A stretch of DNA of 64,000 bases from Jiulongibacter sp024742395. Lineage in GTDB: Bacteria; Bacteroidota; Bacteroidia; Cytophagales; Spirosomataceae. The notes beneath the pieces are model-generated. The model saw only the letters and a program-made list of their open reading frames with translations, ran no database searches and was not told the DNA's origin. The translations under genes were made by a program, and so were the position numbers. The stretch covers positions 4,402,001 to 4,466,000 of the forward strand of contig OZ252236.1 of the NCBI GenBank assembly GCA_965249455.1, read 5' to 3'. Each line of letters starts with the position of its first letter. The stretch's first letter is position 1. Below, one piece after another: positions 1 through 10,400 of the stretch.

Positions 1-278
1 TCATACAGATACAATTTATTCTTGAACATGAAGCAGATAAAGAGGCTTTTGCCTATATACTATTTAGCGAAAGTTAACCTACCCTTCAGTTGGACTTTCA
101 AGTAGGTTTCAGCATCAATATGTTGGGCTATAAAATCTGCATTGGCCCAATCATCGTTGAGCTTAATTGTAGCAAAACCATATTCAGCCAAGACCGCTGA
201 AACCTTCTGGAAATTATAGGTTTCTTGCTGCCTGGTATTAAGCTTTTGGTAATCAATTTTTGTAAAACGCTTCTTCAT
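1..278 (-). pseudogene. Interrupted hypothetical gene with in-frame TAG (PD-(D/E)XK-like small protein)
   Basis: The ATG at 278 opens a 72-codon frame that stops at TAG (60-62). The same frame continues without another stop to the window edge, reading YIGKSLFICF and then KNKLYLY. I recall a common bacterial hypothetical family with ADFIAQHIDGETFLKVQLKGR followed by LTFDKKY and GKDLYICF. The present reading LTFAK-stop-YIGKSLFICF fits it if one lysine codon (AAG) became TAG. The D...QLKGR pattern hints at a restriction-endonuclease-like fold, but that is inference. The rest of the gene lies outside the window. The gene is probably inactive, or makes a 72-residue fragment. Confidence 0.65.
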
Positions 279-535
279 CTAAAATTCAGGTTAATTCAAA
301 ACTACAAATTAACCCAAATTAATTTAGGATTAACCCACTGATCAAAAAGGCCTATTGGTCAATTAATTTAACTAAATGAATTAACCCTCTCTCATAACAT
401 TCCTAACATCACAAGAAAAAAAACACATTCACATATTTTTTACCCTATGTAAAAACAGCCACTGCTTGCTAGGTCCTAGCGGGTCATCGAAATCACAAGA
501 CATTGGTCGCCCTTCCACATCCAGTTTGACCAAAT

Positions 536-1404
536 ATGGAAGCTGCTGGTCGAATTGGAAATGCCAAGGTATACAAAGACTTAAAAAGAGTCCTAAAAAA
601 ATTTCTGAGAAATAAAGATATTAGTATCACCAGCGTTGACCCTGCGTTTCTCAAAAAACTTGAACAGCATTTTAGAGTATTAGGTTGGAAGCCAAATACT
701 ATGAGTGTATACCTCCGTACACTTCGCTCTACCATAAACAAGTCGATAGTTGATGGCTATCTTAACAAGGACAAAAACCCTTTTAATACCTATTCAATTT
801 CTCATTTAAAGAATGAAACAGTTAAAAGAGCAATTAGTCAGATTGAGGTTAAAAAACTTGAGGCCTAAAAATTGAGGACCCTAAGGAAAAGCTCGCCCAA
901 GACTATTTTATGTTCAGTTATTATTGTTCTGGAATTAATTTTATGGATTTCGCAAAATTGAAAGTATCACAAGTCAATGCATTAGGTGATAAGTTCTTTC
1001 TTTCATATTTCCGAAGTAAGTCGAAAAAACTAATGAATATACAACTCGTTCCACAAGCATTAGAAATATTTATGCTATACAGTTACAATAAAGGGCAGGA
1101 TGACTTCCTTTTCCCTATTCTTTTAAAAGGGCAACATGAAAAGCCCAAAACAATCCATAATAGGATAGATAAAGTAAGTAAGGAAGTCAACAATAACCTC
1201 AAATTATTAGGTGAAAGGGCTGGGATAGCCACTCCCCTTTCAACCTACGTCGCAAGACATAGTTTTGCGACAACCCTAAAACGACTTGGGCAATCAACCT
1301 CAGTAATTTCAAATATGATGGGGCATAAGACAGAAGCTATTACACAAGTTTACCTAGACAGCTTTGAAAATGAGGTCCTATATGAGGCTAGTTTGAAGTT
1401 GTGA
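536..1404 (+). pseudogene. Decayed tyrosine recombinase (Bacteroidota-type integrase)
   Basis: Two adjacent frames together give a SAM-like core-binding domain (536-868) and a phage-integrase catalytic domain (910-1404). The first frame ends LEA-stop at 868. Shifting frame by one base at about 853-858 restores the continuation LKIEDPKEKLAQDYF, which runs straight into the second frame, so one base appears to be lost. The catalytic part keeps ARHSFAT, GHKT and YLDSF, covering the R-H, GH and tyrosine boxes. The first arginine box reads YYCSGINFMDFAKL, with S where many Bacteroidota integrases have R (RGMxFxDxAxL). Upstream of 536 the frame meets TGA at 527, so the usual N-terminal arm-binding domain is missing. 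The gene is therefore a relic, truncated at the 5' end and frameshifted. Confidence 0.8.
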
Positions 1405-1523
1405 TACTGAAAATGGGAAGGCTACAATTTCAATTTAATTTGCAACGACATCGAAATTTAGGGCAACAAGCTAAAAGATTCAACACTATGGCATTTCACT
1501 CTTCCTCCTACTGAATCTGTTGC

Positions 1524-2747
1524 TTATTCTTCTAAAAAATCTAAGTCTTTATCAAAAGTCTCTGGTAAAGTAAGAATACTATAAAATCCTATTAAAAAGG
1601 TAATTAAACCAACAATAGCCCCAGAATTGACTACGCTAAAATGCCCTTTAAGAAATACAAAAAACGTTGTCATTAGTACTACAGTCCCTCTAACAACATT
1701 AGGTATAGTTGTAGTAGCCGTTGCTCTTAAGTTAGTACCAAATTGCTCTGCACCAATTGTAACAAACATTGCCCAATAACCAATACCAAAACCCAGAAGT
1801 CCAATTACTGTGTAAAGAATATAAGTCAATTTTATACCTGCATAAAGATAAAAAGTAGCTGTAAAAAAGGTAAACAGCATTAGATAAAAAACAGCCATTT
1901 TTCTTGATTTCAGAAAGTGGCTTAAAATTCCGCTAAAAATATCTCCCAGTGACAAACCTATATAGCACCACATAATTGAAAGACCAGGGTCTATGTTAGC
2001 TTTAATTCCCAGGCTACTAGCAAATTCATCACTAAAGGTTGCAAGTATACCAATCACAAACCAAGTGGGAAGCCCCATTCCAATGCACTTCAAATATCTA
2101 CTTCTCCGATCTCTACTAGTCAAAAGAGCAAAAAAGTTGCCTTTAATTATATCGGACCTACTATTTAGTTGAATGAAAATACCTGATTCAAAGACTCCAA
2201 AACGCAATAGCAAAAGAAGAAACCCCAAGCCACCTCCAACTAAGTATGACATCCTCCATTCAAAAAGTTCTACTGTAAAGTAAGCGAATACCGCACCTAA
2301 GAGACCAACACCAGCAACTAAGGATGTTGCTATGCCCCTTGAACGCTTTGGTACAATTTCTGACACTAGAGTTATCCCTGCTCCCAATTCCCCCGCCAGT
2401 CCTACCCCAGCGATAAATCTTAAAAGCTTATAAACAGAAACTGACTCTACCAAACCACATAAAATATTAGCAATTGAGTAGGTCAAAATGGAACCGAATA
2501 GAACTGAAAGCCGTCCCTTTCTATCTCCTAAAACTCCCCAGAGAATACCACCTATTAAAAGACCAGTCATTTGCCAGTTTAAAATATTGACTCCTTGTAA
2601 TGAGACTTGCTCTTGGTTTAGCCCCATAGATTGCAAACTTGGAATTCTAACAATACCAAAAAGAAGTAAATCATAGATATCTACAAAGTATCCCAAAGCA
2701 GCCACAATAACGGGTAAACTCAATAGTGGTTTATATTTTTTATTCAT
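1524..2747 (-). CDS. MFS transporter (metabolite:proton symporter type)
   Basis: This is a 407-residue integral membrane protein of the major facilitator superfamily, of normal family length, with about twelve hydrophobic helices. The loop 2-3 signature GDRKGR lies at residues 74-79. The charged helix-4 region RFIAGVGLAGE (110-120) and PKRSRG (133-138) resemble MHS/AAHS-type porters for organic acids or sugars. It is the last gene of the minus-strand uptake locus, 90 bp beyond the secreted-protein genes. A reasonable inference is that it carries the product released by the outer-membrane and periplasmic proteins across the inner membrane. The substrate cannot be told from sequence alone. Confidence 0.8.
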   Translation of the reverse strand: MNKKYKPLLSLPVIVAALGYFVDIYDLLLFGIVRIPSLQSMGLNQEQVSLQGVNILNWQMTGLLIGGILWGVLGDRKGRLSVLFGSILTYSIANILCGLVESVSVYKLLRFIAGVGLAGELGAGITLVSEIVPKRSRGIATSLVAGVGLLGAVFAYFTVELFEWRMSYLVGGGLGFLLLLLRFGVFESGIFIQLNSRSDIIKGNFFALLTSRDRRSRYLKCIGMGLPTWFVIGILATFSDEFASSLGIKANIDPGLSIMWCYIGLSLGDIFSGILSHFLKSRKMAVFYLMLFTFFTATFYLYAGIKLTYILYTVIGLLGFGIGYWAMFVTIGAEQFGTNLRATATTTIPNVVRGTVVLMTTFFVFLKGHFSVVNSGAIVGLITFLIGFYSILTLPETFDKDLDFLEE

Positions 2748-2837
2748 TCAAAAATCACTCGATTATCAATTCTAAATAACATGTTAAATTGGCTGCCTTA
2801 AATGACACCTTTAGAGAAAGAACAAGATCGATTTAAA

Positions 2838-4124
2838 CTATTTACACCCTTTCTTATAGTATGCAAACTCTGCATAAAAGAACTCGGAGAGATATAATTT
2901 ACTGTAATCATAGAAACTGACTATTTGGTTTATCAAATTACAATCTTCCTTATTTTGAGCAAGTGCTATAGTTGCAGCAGCAGCCAATGGTGTAGTCATA
3001 AATTGTTTCTCATATGCTTTTCGTCTACCAACAATCTCATTATTTCTAAGAGTGGATACATGAATAGCTTCTTTGATTGTAAATTGAGGATACCAGTCTG
3101 GATAACATAACCTCCAATTTGTATTTCCAAAGGTTTTAGTGTCACTGTTCTCGAAACTTGAGTATTCCTTGGCAAACTCAAGAGCTAATTCCCGATTCCT
3201 TTTAACTCCTGTCAAAAAATGATTTTTAACAGCCGCATCTTTTTCTAATTTCGATAATTCAACAAGTGCTGCCTGTTTCATAACATATATCCATAAATAA
3301 GTTCTATTGCCTTCCCACATTTTTGAATCATACGAAATGCCCTCTGCACAAATTTCTGCCCTTGTTTTTGTACCCTTTTCAGGGATCTCATTCAGAGCTT
3401 TTTGATACCTATCCATCCAAACTGAATCTTCGGTAAGCTCATACATACACCTTAGAAGCAGTAAATAACAGGGTACTTCTAAAAATCTATTATCTAACAG
3501 ATTATCTCGCGATATCCCGGTAAACATACCATCACTTGGAAAGCCCCAGTCATTTAATCTAATCGCCTTCACCACCTCTACAAGCTTACTTCTTATTATT
3601 TCTCTTTCTTTATCTGAAGGGATATCTGTTTTCAAATAAGAATACAGGCCATAAAACCAAGGAATAGTTTGGTCATTTGAACCATTAGGATAATGTGTAA
3701 CTCCATCTGTACTAACTCCTCTTGAAATAAAACCAGGCACATCAGAAACCATGGATAATTTAAGTAAACCTTGAGCTAAGACACGGGCTTTATCTCTATC
3801 TACATCCGATTTTGTCTGTTTGGCTCTTTCGCAAGCGGCCATCAAATACATTCCCGTAAAAAACGCTCCGTCTTCTATAGGTGTCCACCAGCCAAAACCA
3901 TTTGGTCTGGAAAGTCGACAATCAAAAGCCGTCGGCCTCTCCCCCACAAAATCGTTTACAATACCATATTTATCAATAAATTTATGCCAAAGTACTTTAT
4001 TGGCTTGTTCTACGGCCTCGTTAATTGTGCTTTGCCCATTTGCAAATACACTTAAAAGAAATGCTAACAGAAAAACCATTAAACCTGTATTTCTTAGGGC
4101 AATACAATCACTATATTTTCTCAT
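2838..4124 (-). CDS. Secreted protein of unknown function, paralogue A
   Basis: The protein has 428 residues with an N-terminal signal sequence (hydrophobic stretch about 13-30, ending FANGQS). The mature part is rich in W, Y and helical segments, with repeated aromatic-acidic motifs such as FGWWTPIEDGAFF (about 77-89), GFISRG and YPNGSNDQTIPWFYGLY. This pattern recalls alpha/alpha-toroid carbohydrate-active proteins, but I do not recognise a named family or catalytic residues. It is similar along its whole length to the next gene upstream (4228-5517), so the two arose by tandem duplication. Its place downstream of susCD suggests periplasmic or surface processing of the imported ligand. The function is unknown. 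Confidence 0.75.
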   Translation of the reverse strand: MRKYSDCIALRNTGLMVFLLAFLLSVFANGQSTINEAVEQANKVLWHKFIDKYGIVNDFVGERPTAFDCRLSRPNGFGWWTPIEDGAFFTGMYLMAACERAKQTKSDVDRDKARVLAQGLLKLSMVSDVPGFISRGVSTDGVTHYPNGSNDQTIPWFYGLYSYLKTDIPSDKEREIIRSKLVEVVKAIRLNDWGFPSDGMFTGISRDNLLDNRFLEVPCYLLLLRCMYELTEDSVWMDRYQKALNEIPEKGTKTRAEICAEGISYDSKMWEGNRTYLWIYVMKQAALVELSKLEKDAAVKNHFLTGVKRNRELALEFAKEYSSFENSDTKTFGNTNWRLCYPDWYPQFTIKEAIHVSTLRNNEIVGRRKAYEKQFMTTPLAAAATIALAQNKEDCNLINQIVSFYDYSKLYLSEFFYAEFAYYKKGCK

Positions 4125-4227
4125 CTAATTCTAAATTTTATAATTTCCAAAAAGGTTTTTGGGCTTTTATTGCCTTGAATTTTAAAGTGTTATTTTCGGC
4201 AATTCCGAAAAAAAAAGATTTTCACAC

Positions 4228-5517
4228 TCAATTACATTGTCTTAAATAATAAGCAAACTCCGCGAAGAAAAACTCACCCAAGTTTAATTTTGAATAGTCA
4301 TAATGACTAAGAACCTGATCTAAGAGTGTACAGTCTTTTGGGTTCCCTACTAGAGCTATTATTGCCGCAGCTGCCAAAGGTGTCGTAGCAAATGTTCTTT
4401 CATATGCTTTCCTCTCTCCTATTATTACCTCATTTCGGATCTTTGAAATGGTAATGGCATCTTCAACTGTAAATTGCGGATACCATTCAGTATAGCACAC
4501 TCTCCAGTTTTTATTCCCATAGAATTTGGTATCATGATTGTCAAACTTGGTATACTCCTCTGCAAACTCCAATACAAATTGTCTATTTTGATTTATTCCC
4601 GTATTATAAAATGATCGAATAGACTGATCAGTTTCAATTCTTGCCAATTCTACCAAACACATTTGTTTGATTACATACACCCATAAATAATCCCTCCTAT
4701 CGCCCCAAACTTCATGATCAGCTGTATATCCTATGCCCTCTGAGCAAATTTCAGCTCTAGTCTTTGTACCTTCTTCTGGCAATTCGCTCAGGGCTATTTT
4801 ATATCTATTTAGCCAATTTGTATCATTAGTTATTTCAAACATGCATCTTAAAAGCATGAGATAACATGGTGCTTCTAGGAAACGATAATCTTTCAAATTA
4901 TCACGAAAGCCCCCTGTAAACATTCCATCACTTGGGAAACCCCAATTATTTTGTTTGACGGCATTAACCACCTCTATAAGTTTACTCCTAATAATTTCCC
5001 TTTCCCTTGGAGCAGGAATATCCGTTTTTAAATAATGATATAGGCCATAGAACCATGGAATTGTTTGGTCATTTGAACCGTTGGGATAATGCGTTTTACC
5101 ATCTAAGCTTATTCCTCTGGAGATAAAACCAGGCACATCAGAAACTAATGACAGCTTTAAAAGCCCTTGAGCAATGACCCGAGCCTTGTCTTTATCCATC
5201 TCAGAATCTGTCAACTTCGCCCTTTCACAAGCCGCAATTAAATAGAGACCATTAAAAAACGCTCCGTTTTCAATGGGTGTCCACCAGCCAAAAGCATTGG
5301 GTCTAGACAATTTACAATCAAATGCCGTTGGAATTTCGCCTACGAAATCATTGATAACCCCGTATTTATCAACGAATTTGCCCCAAAGTTCATGATTGGC
5401 TTGCTCAATTGCCTCGTCAACTTCAGACTGCCCATTTGTAATACCTGTTGTAAAAAATAATATCAAAAGAAATATAATTCTACCTTTACCAAAAAGGGAA
5501 ATACTCCATTCTTTCAT
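4228..5517 (-). CDS. Secreted protein of unknown function, paralogue B
   Basis: The protein has 429 residues with a signal peptide (hydrophobic 13-28, cleavage near TNGQS). It keeps nearly every landmark of paralogue A: FGWWTPIENGAFF, SDVPGFISRG, THYPNGSNDQTIPWFYGLY, WGFPSDGMF and a C-terminal EFFFAEFAYYLRQC. The strongest conservation between the copies is in the first 200 residues and the C-terminus, which may mark the ligand or active site. It lies 73 bp after susD, so it is probably co-transcribed with it. A six-hairpin (alpha/alpha) glycosidase or lyase fold is a guess from helical periodicity and context. No catalytic motif is identified. Confidence 0.75.
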   Translation of the reverse strand: MKEWSISLFGKGRIIFLLILFFTTGITNGQSEVDEAIEQANHELWGKFVDKYGVINDFVGEIPTAFDCKLSRPNAFGWWTPIENGAFFNGLYLIAACERAKLTDSEMDKDKARVIAQGLLKLSLVSDVPGFISRGISLDGKTHYPNGSNDQTIPWFYGLYHYLKTDIPAPREREIIRSKLIEVVNAVKQNNWGFPSDGMFTGGFRDNLKDYRFLEAPCYLMLLRCMFEITNDTNWLNRYKIALSELPEEGTKTRAEICSEGIGYTADHEVWGDRRDYLWVYVIKQMCLVELARIETDQSIRSFYNTGINQNRQFVLEFAEEYTKFDNHDTKFYGNKNWRVCYTEWYPQFTVEDAITISKIRNEVIIGERKAYERTFATTPLAAAAIIALVGNPKDCTLLDQVLSHYDYSKLNLGEFFFAEFAYYLRQCN

Positions 5518-5590
5518 GTCGAAATTAATTTAAGATGGATTAATAGCAGAGGAGAAACATCCTCTGCTATGCTCAATTGTCGTTTTGCTG

Positions 5591-7402
5591 TTAATTTTCC
5601 CAGCCTGGACTTTGCCTTAAATTTGGGTTAATCACCAATTCTTCGATTGGAATTGGAAAGTAGTAGTTTCTTGGTTCTTCAAATCTTCGACCTCCAGGAA
5701 GAGCATTTTTATAAGGTTGTAGAAATCCTGAGTCATCTAAAAACACATCTCTATCAGTAACCACGGATGGGTACTGGTATTGATTGAACTTCATCCCTTT
5801 AGTAGCCTCTGGCACAGTTAATAATTTACCTGCCTTCCAACGTACCAGATCATCCCAACGGAAATTTTCCCAAGCCATCTCTACTCTTCTTTCTCTTCTC
5901 ACTTCTCTAAGCAAAGCTGATGGAACATAACCGCAATATTTTGAATACCTTTCATCTAATACAGGATCTGAAGGCAAATTAGATAGAAGCAATTCTGGTA
6001 TGCCAGCTCGGGCACGCAGTTTATTAATAGTATTGTCTAATGTACTTTGCGTACAAGTACCCATTTCAGCGTGTGCTTCTGCGTTAATCAATAGAACCTC
6101 TGCATATCTAAAAATGGGGCATGGCATTGTACCCGTTTGAATTGCATTTATTTCTGTTTGGTCATTCTTCCAAAATTTAACCGGCCAATATCCAGTAGGT
6201 GACGGAAACTCCTCTCCACTGCCCCTAATTCCTGGCATTTTCCTGTTATAACCTTTTCCTCTTGCTACAAAAGAACCTACGTTGGAATTATCTAGGGCAT
6301 ACTGACCAGGTGCAGCCACAGTTTGAGTCAATCGAGGGTCTCGATTTAGAAATTCGCTTTGTAAACTATCATCACCCATATAAAGGGGACTTGTAGAGAT
6401 AGGAAGCCCATCTGCACATAGGTACTCTTCGATCAATGACTTAGATAAGCCGACTACATTATCGCATTGATTCCACATGAAATAGCGTAAAAAACCATGG
6501 CCTAAAAGGCCATTACTATACTCTTTGAATAGAATAATTTCAGGATTGGTTTTATAACTTGCCTGAATAAAAAGATTGTGATAGTCATTTTCAATATCAC
6601 CAGTACTCCAAATTCCATAATGGCCTGAATTTATGAGTTCATCAGAGGATTTAATTGCCTCTTGGAAGAATTTCTGCCCGGATAGACCCAATTCTGCATG
6701 ATACTTTCTAAATGTACCCTCGTAAAGACAAATTCTCGCCTTTAGAAATAGGGCCATATCTCTATTTAATCTTCCACTGGCTTCTTTTCCTTTAAAAGGA
6801 AGCCAATCAATAGCCTTGTCTAAACTGACTAAAACAGAATCCATCAATGCTTCACGCGGTGTTTTAGGGTCATAAAGCCCCTCAGAGTCCGTACCCAATG
6901 GCTCACTATACCACGGCACTTCACCAAACATTTTTATTTTATTAAAATATTCCATGCTTTTGAAAAATAGAATCTCTCCTGCATAAATATTTTTCACTTC
7001 TTGACTTACCTCGGCTCGGTCATAATTTACAAGAAAGTAATTTAAGGCACGAACATTGCTCCAAGTCCACCCACCAGTTCCCGCAGTAGTAGGCTTCACA
7101 TACAAGTTATTTATAAGCCTTACTGTAGTTACATTTTCTGTTACAGCATTATCCGAATGAATATCCCCATAGGGAATGGAAGAGCCTTTATATCCATATG
7201 GATCACGGAAACCCAAAGCATTATCAAACCCTTCAATGTATATGCCATAAAAGGAGTTTGCATAGAGTTTTAAATCAGATTCACTCTTCCAATAATTTTG
7301 ATCCACTATACTATCAAGAGGGAAAAGTTCTAAAAACTCATCATCACAACTCGATGTAAGAGAAAGCGTAAGAAATAATATAAGTATGTATTTAAGTTTC
7401 AT
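5591..7402 (-). CDS. SusD/RagB-family outer-membrane nutrient-binding lipoprotein
   Basis: The protein has 603 residues with a lipoprotein signal peptide and a lipobox LTSSC, with Cys19 as the lipidated residue. The N-terminus after the cysteine (FLELFPLDSIVDQNYW) and the C-terminal block RRERRVEMAWENFRWDDLVRW are characteristic of SusD-like proteins. These are TPR-rich surface lipoproteins that close over a SusC transporter and capture oligosaccharides or other ligands. It lies 24 bp after susC on the same strand, the standard susC-susD order. Ligand specificity is not readable from the sequence. Confidence 0.95.
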   Translation of the reverse strand: MKLKYILILFLTLSLTSSCDDEFLELFPLDSIVDQNYWKSESDLKLYANSFYGIYIEGFDNALGFRDPYGYKGSSIPYGDIHSDNAVTENVTTVRLINNLYVKPTTAGTGGWTWSNVRALNYFLVNYDRAEVSQEVKNIYAGEILFFKSMEYFNKIKMFGEVPWYSEPLGTDSEGLYDPKTPREALMDSVLVSLDKAIDWLPFKGKEASGRLNRDMALFLKARICLYEGTFRKYHAELGLSGQKFFQEAIKSSDELINSGHYGIWSTGDIENDYHNLFIQASYKTNPEIILFKEYSNGLLGHGFLRYFMWNQCDNVVGLSKSLIEEYLCADGLPISTSPLYMGDDSLQSEFLNRDPRLTQTVAAPGQYALDNSNVGSFVARGKGYNRKMPGIRGSGEEFPSPTGYWPVKFWKNDQTEINAIQTGTMPCPIFRYAEVLLINAEAHAEMGTCTQSTLDNTINKLRARAGIPELLLSNLPSDPVLDERYSKYCGYVPSALLREVRRERRVEMAWENFRWDDLVRWKAGKLLTVPEATKGMKFNQYQYPSVVTDRDVFLDDSGFLQPYKNALPGGRRFEEPRNYYFPIPIEELVINPNLRQSPGWEN

Positions 7403-7426
7403 CGAAGTTTAATTTTAGATTGGTAA

Positions 7427-10400
7427 TTAAAGATTAGCCTGTATTCCAATTGTATATGACCTCATTAAAGGGTAAGCATCATTCATATTCTCTGGGTCCA
7501 TAAACTTAGGTACCTTTGATATTGTCATAATGTTAAACCCAGATGTAAACACTCGAAGCCTTTCAATTTTTACCTTATTCGTTAACTTCGCAGGTAGAGT
7601 ATAACCAACCGTCATATTTCTCAATCGAGCAAAAGCAGCATTTAATAAGTATCTGGATTGAACTTCCATGTTTTTAAAAGCAGGCTTATAGGCCGGATAG
7701 AAAGCGTCAGTACGTTCTGGAGTCCATGTATTATAATATACCTCCGGTGTACCTATTCCACCATGGATATTGGAGCCACGAATTAGACCCCAATAAAGGT
7801 AACTTCCACTCCAATAATCTCGCTTTCCAGTTCCTTGCCAAAACATATTGAAGTCAATACTTTTCCAAGACAAATTGGTGTTTAACCCAAATTGAAATCT
7901 TGGCAATGAATTACCAATGATTTGTCTGTCGCCAGAATTTGATACCGTAGATTCGCCATAAGTTACCTTCCCATCTCCATTGATATCCTTGTATTGCACA
8001 TCCCCTGGACGCCATACCCCACCAGCAATTTGAGATTGGTCTGGAGCCACATCAATATCATCATATGATTGGAAAAGCCCTGCTGTTTCTAAACCCCAAA
8101 TCTCACCCATTTTCTTGCCTTCATATAAAGAAGAAACTATTCTTTGAGGGTTTCCAGAGAACTTAACAACTTCTGACTGTGTATCGGAGAATACTAACGA
8201 GAAATCATAATTGATCCCGTTTTTAAACTGATCTGAATACTTTGTAGAAAACTCCCAACCACTTGTTTTCATGACTCCTGTATTTTGATTGGGTACACTC
8301 GTTCCCAACACAGATGGTAGTTGCTCAGCTGTAGTAAGAATATCTCTAGTCACCCTTTTATACCAGTCAAAAGAAGCACCAAGCTTGTTCCATAAAGTTA
8401 GATCCAAGCCGAAGTCAATCGTACTAGCCGTTTCCCAAGTTAAATTTGAACTAACTAAGCCTGGAGGGTTGATACCGATTGGTCTTTGTCCGTTCATTAA
8501 ATAGGCTACCTGTGGCGTTAAACCATAAGTGGAGATATAAGCGTAATTTGCTACATCCTGATTACCAAGACTTCCATATGAACCTCTCAACTTAAGCTCA
8601 GACAAAACTGGCTTCACCCCTTTCATAAAGTTCTCTTCGCTTAAACGCCAGCCTGCTGAAATTGATGGAAAAAGTTTAAACCTATCCCCCTTTGGAAACT
8701 TTGAAGTTCCATCATATCTGGAATTTATTTCAAGAAGATATTTATTATCGAAATTATAGTTTAACCTAACAAATGCACCACGAATACCCCAATGTGACTC
8801 ATTATCGCCATATGTTTTTGCTCCAGTGGCTAACTTCAAACTAGTAACTGCATCCGTCACTAAGTCATTTCCTTGAACAGTTAGGTCTCGATATTTTGAT
8901 AATTCTTGGTTATAACCTACTACCGCAGATACATTGTGTTTTTCATTTAGCGTTTTATAAAAGTCGAAATACGCATTAAATACTGTATAATCACTTTTGG
9001 CAAAAGTTTTACTAACAGTACTAAATCCTTCTCCAAATGGAGTCCATGATTTCTCTACACGCAATACATAAGGCAAATGCATCTTCTGATTTTCATCAAT
9101 TAATTTATAAGCATAGTTAGTCTTGAACTGAAAACCATCCAGTAGTTTAATTGTCCCCTCTACTTTCATCAATAAATTGGAATTTTGAGTGGTTATGTTA
9201 CCATCATTTATGAAAGCGTTTAAAGGTGTATGAGTAGGCATTTTACCGACTGGTGAATCTTCAGGAGTAAACCGAGGTGTCATCAAAACACGCCAGCCAA
9301 TTCTAGATAAATAGTCAAAATAATTATCAGAATATGCGGAATATCCACCTTGACCATTAGGCCTTTTGGTTCCTGTGTTGGTATAAATTACTTTCGTATC
9401 TATATTTAACCATTTATTTAAATCTGTAGAAAAACCTAACATTGTGTTGTATGTTTTTCTATAGTCATCACCTAATGCAACAAGCCCTTCTTGATCTCTA
9501 TATCCGAAAGATGCGTAATAAATAGATTTATCTGAACCACCTGAAATTGAAATATTATGAGCCTTTAGAGGGGCAGATGATTTAAGAAATTCTTTCCAAG
9601 GATCTACATTAGCCACCCAGATATTAGTCCCCCCAGATTCATAATAACTTGGTGCCGTTTGTGGATTATTATAATAGTTTTTGACTTGCTGAAGCTTGAA
9701 TTCATCATCTTGTGATGGTAAACCACCATCCAATATTTGGGCATTTATTAAGGACTCTTGATATTCAACTGAGTTTAAAAGCTTTGGTCTGTTTATTGGC
9801 TGCTGACTCTGATGTGTAAACGAATACGAAATTTTGGGTTTCATTCCTTTCGACCCCCTTTTAGTTGTTACCAATATCACCCCATAAGCAGCTCTTGCTC
9901 CATAAATAGCAGAAGAAGCCGCATCCTTTAATACCGAAACACTCTCAATATCTGTAGGGTTAAGATTGTTTATTTCCATTGGTATTCCATCTACTAAAAT
10001 AAGAGGACTACCACTTTTAAAACTTCCTCCTGAAAATGAAGTACCTCCCCTAATATTAAAAGACGGTTCTTTGGTTGGATTACCATCTGAAAAATTAATA
10101 TTTAGGTTAGGCACAACCCCTTGAAGTGCTTGTCCAATATTAGCCACTGACTTCGTTTCCAATTGCGTTGAAGTAACCTGATCAACCGCACCTGTTAAAT
10201 TTACCTTCTTTTGAGTCCCATATCCTACAACAATGACCTCTTCTAAAGCCTCGAAATCCGGCTTCATTGTTACTTCCAAAGTTGTTTCCTTTCCAATAAT
10301 AAGAGTTGTTTCTTCATAGCCCACAAAACTAAAAACCAACTCATCACCAATATTTGCTTCTATTGAGAATTCACCGTTTCCATTAGTAGAAGTGCCAATT

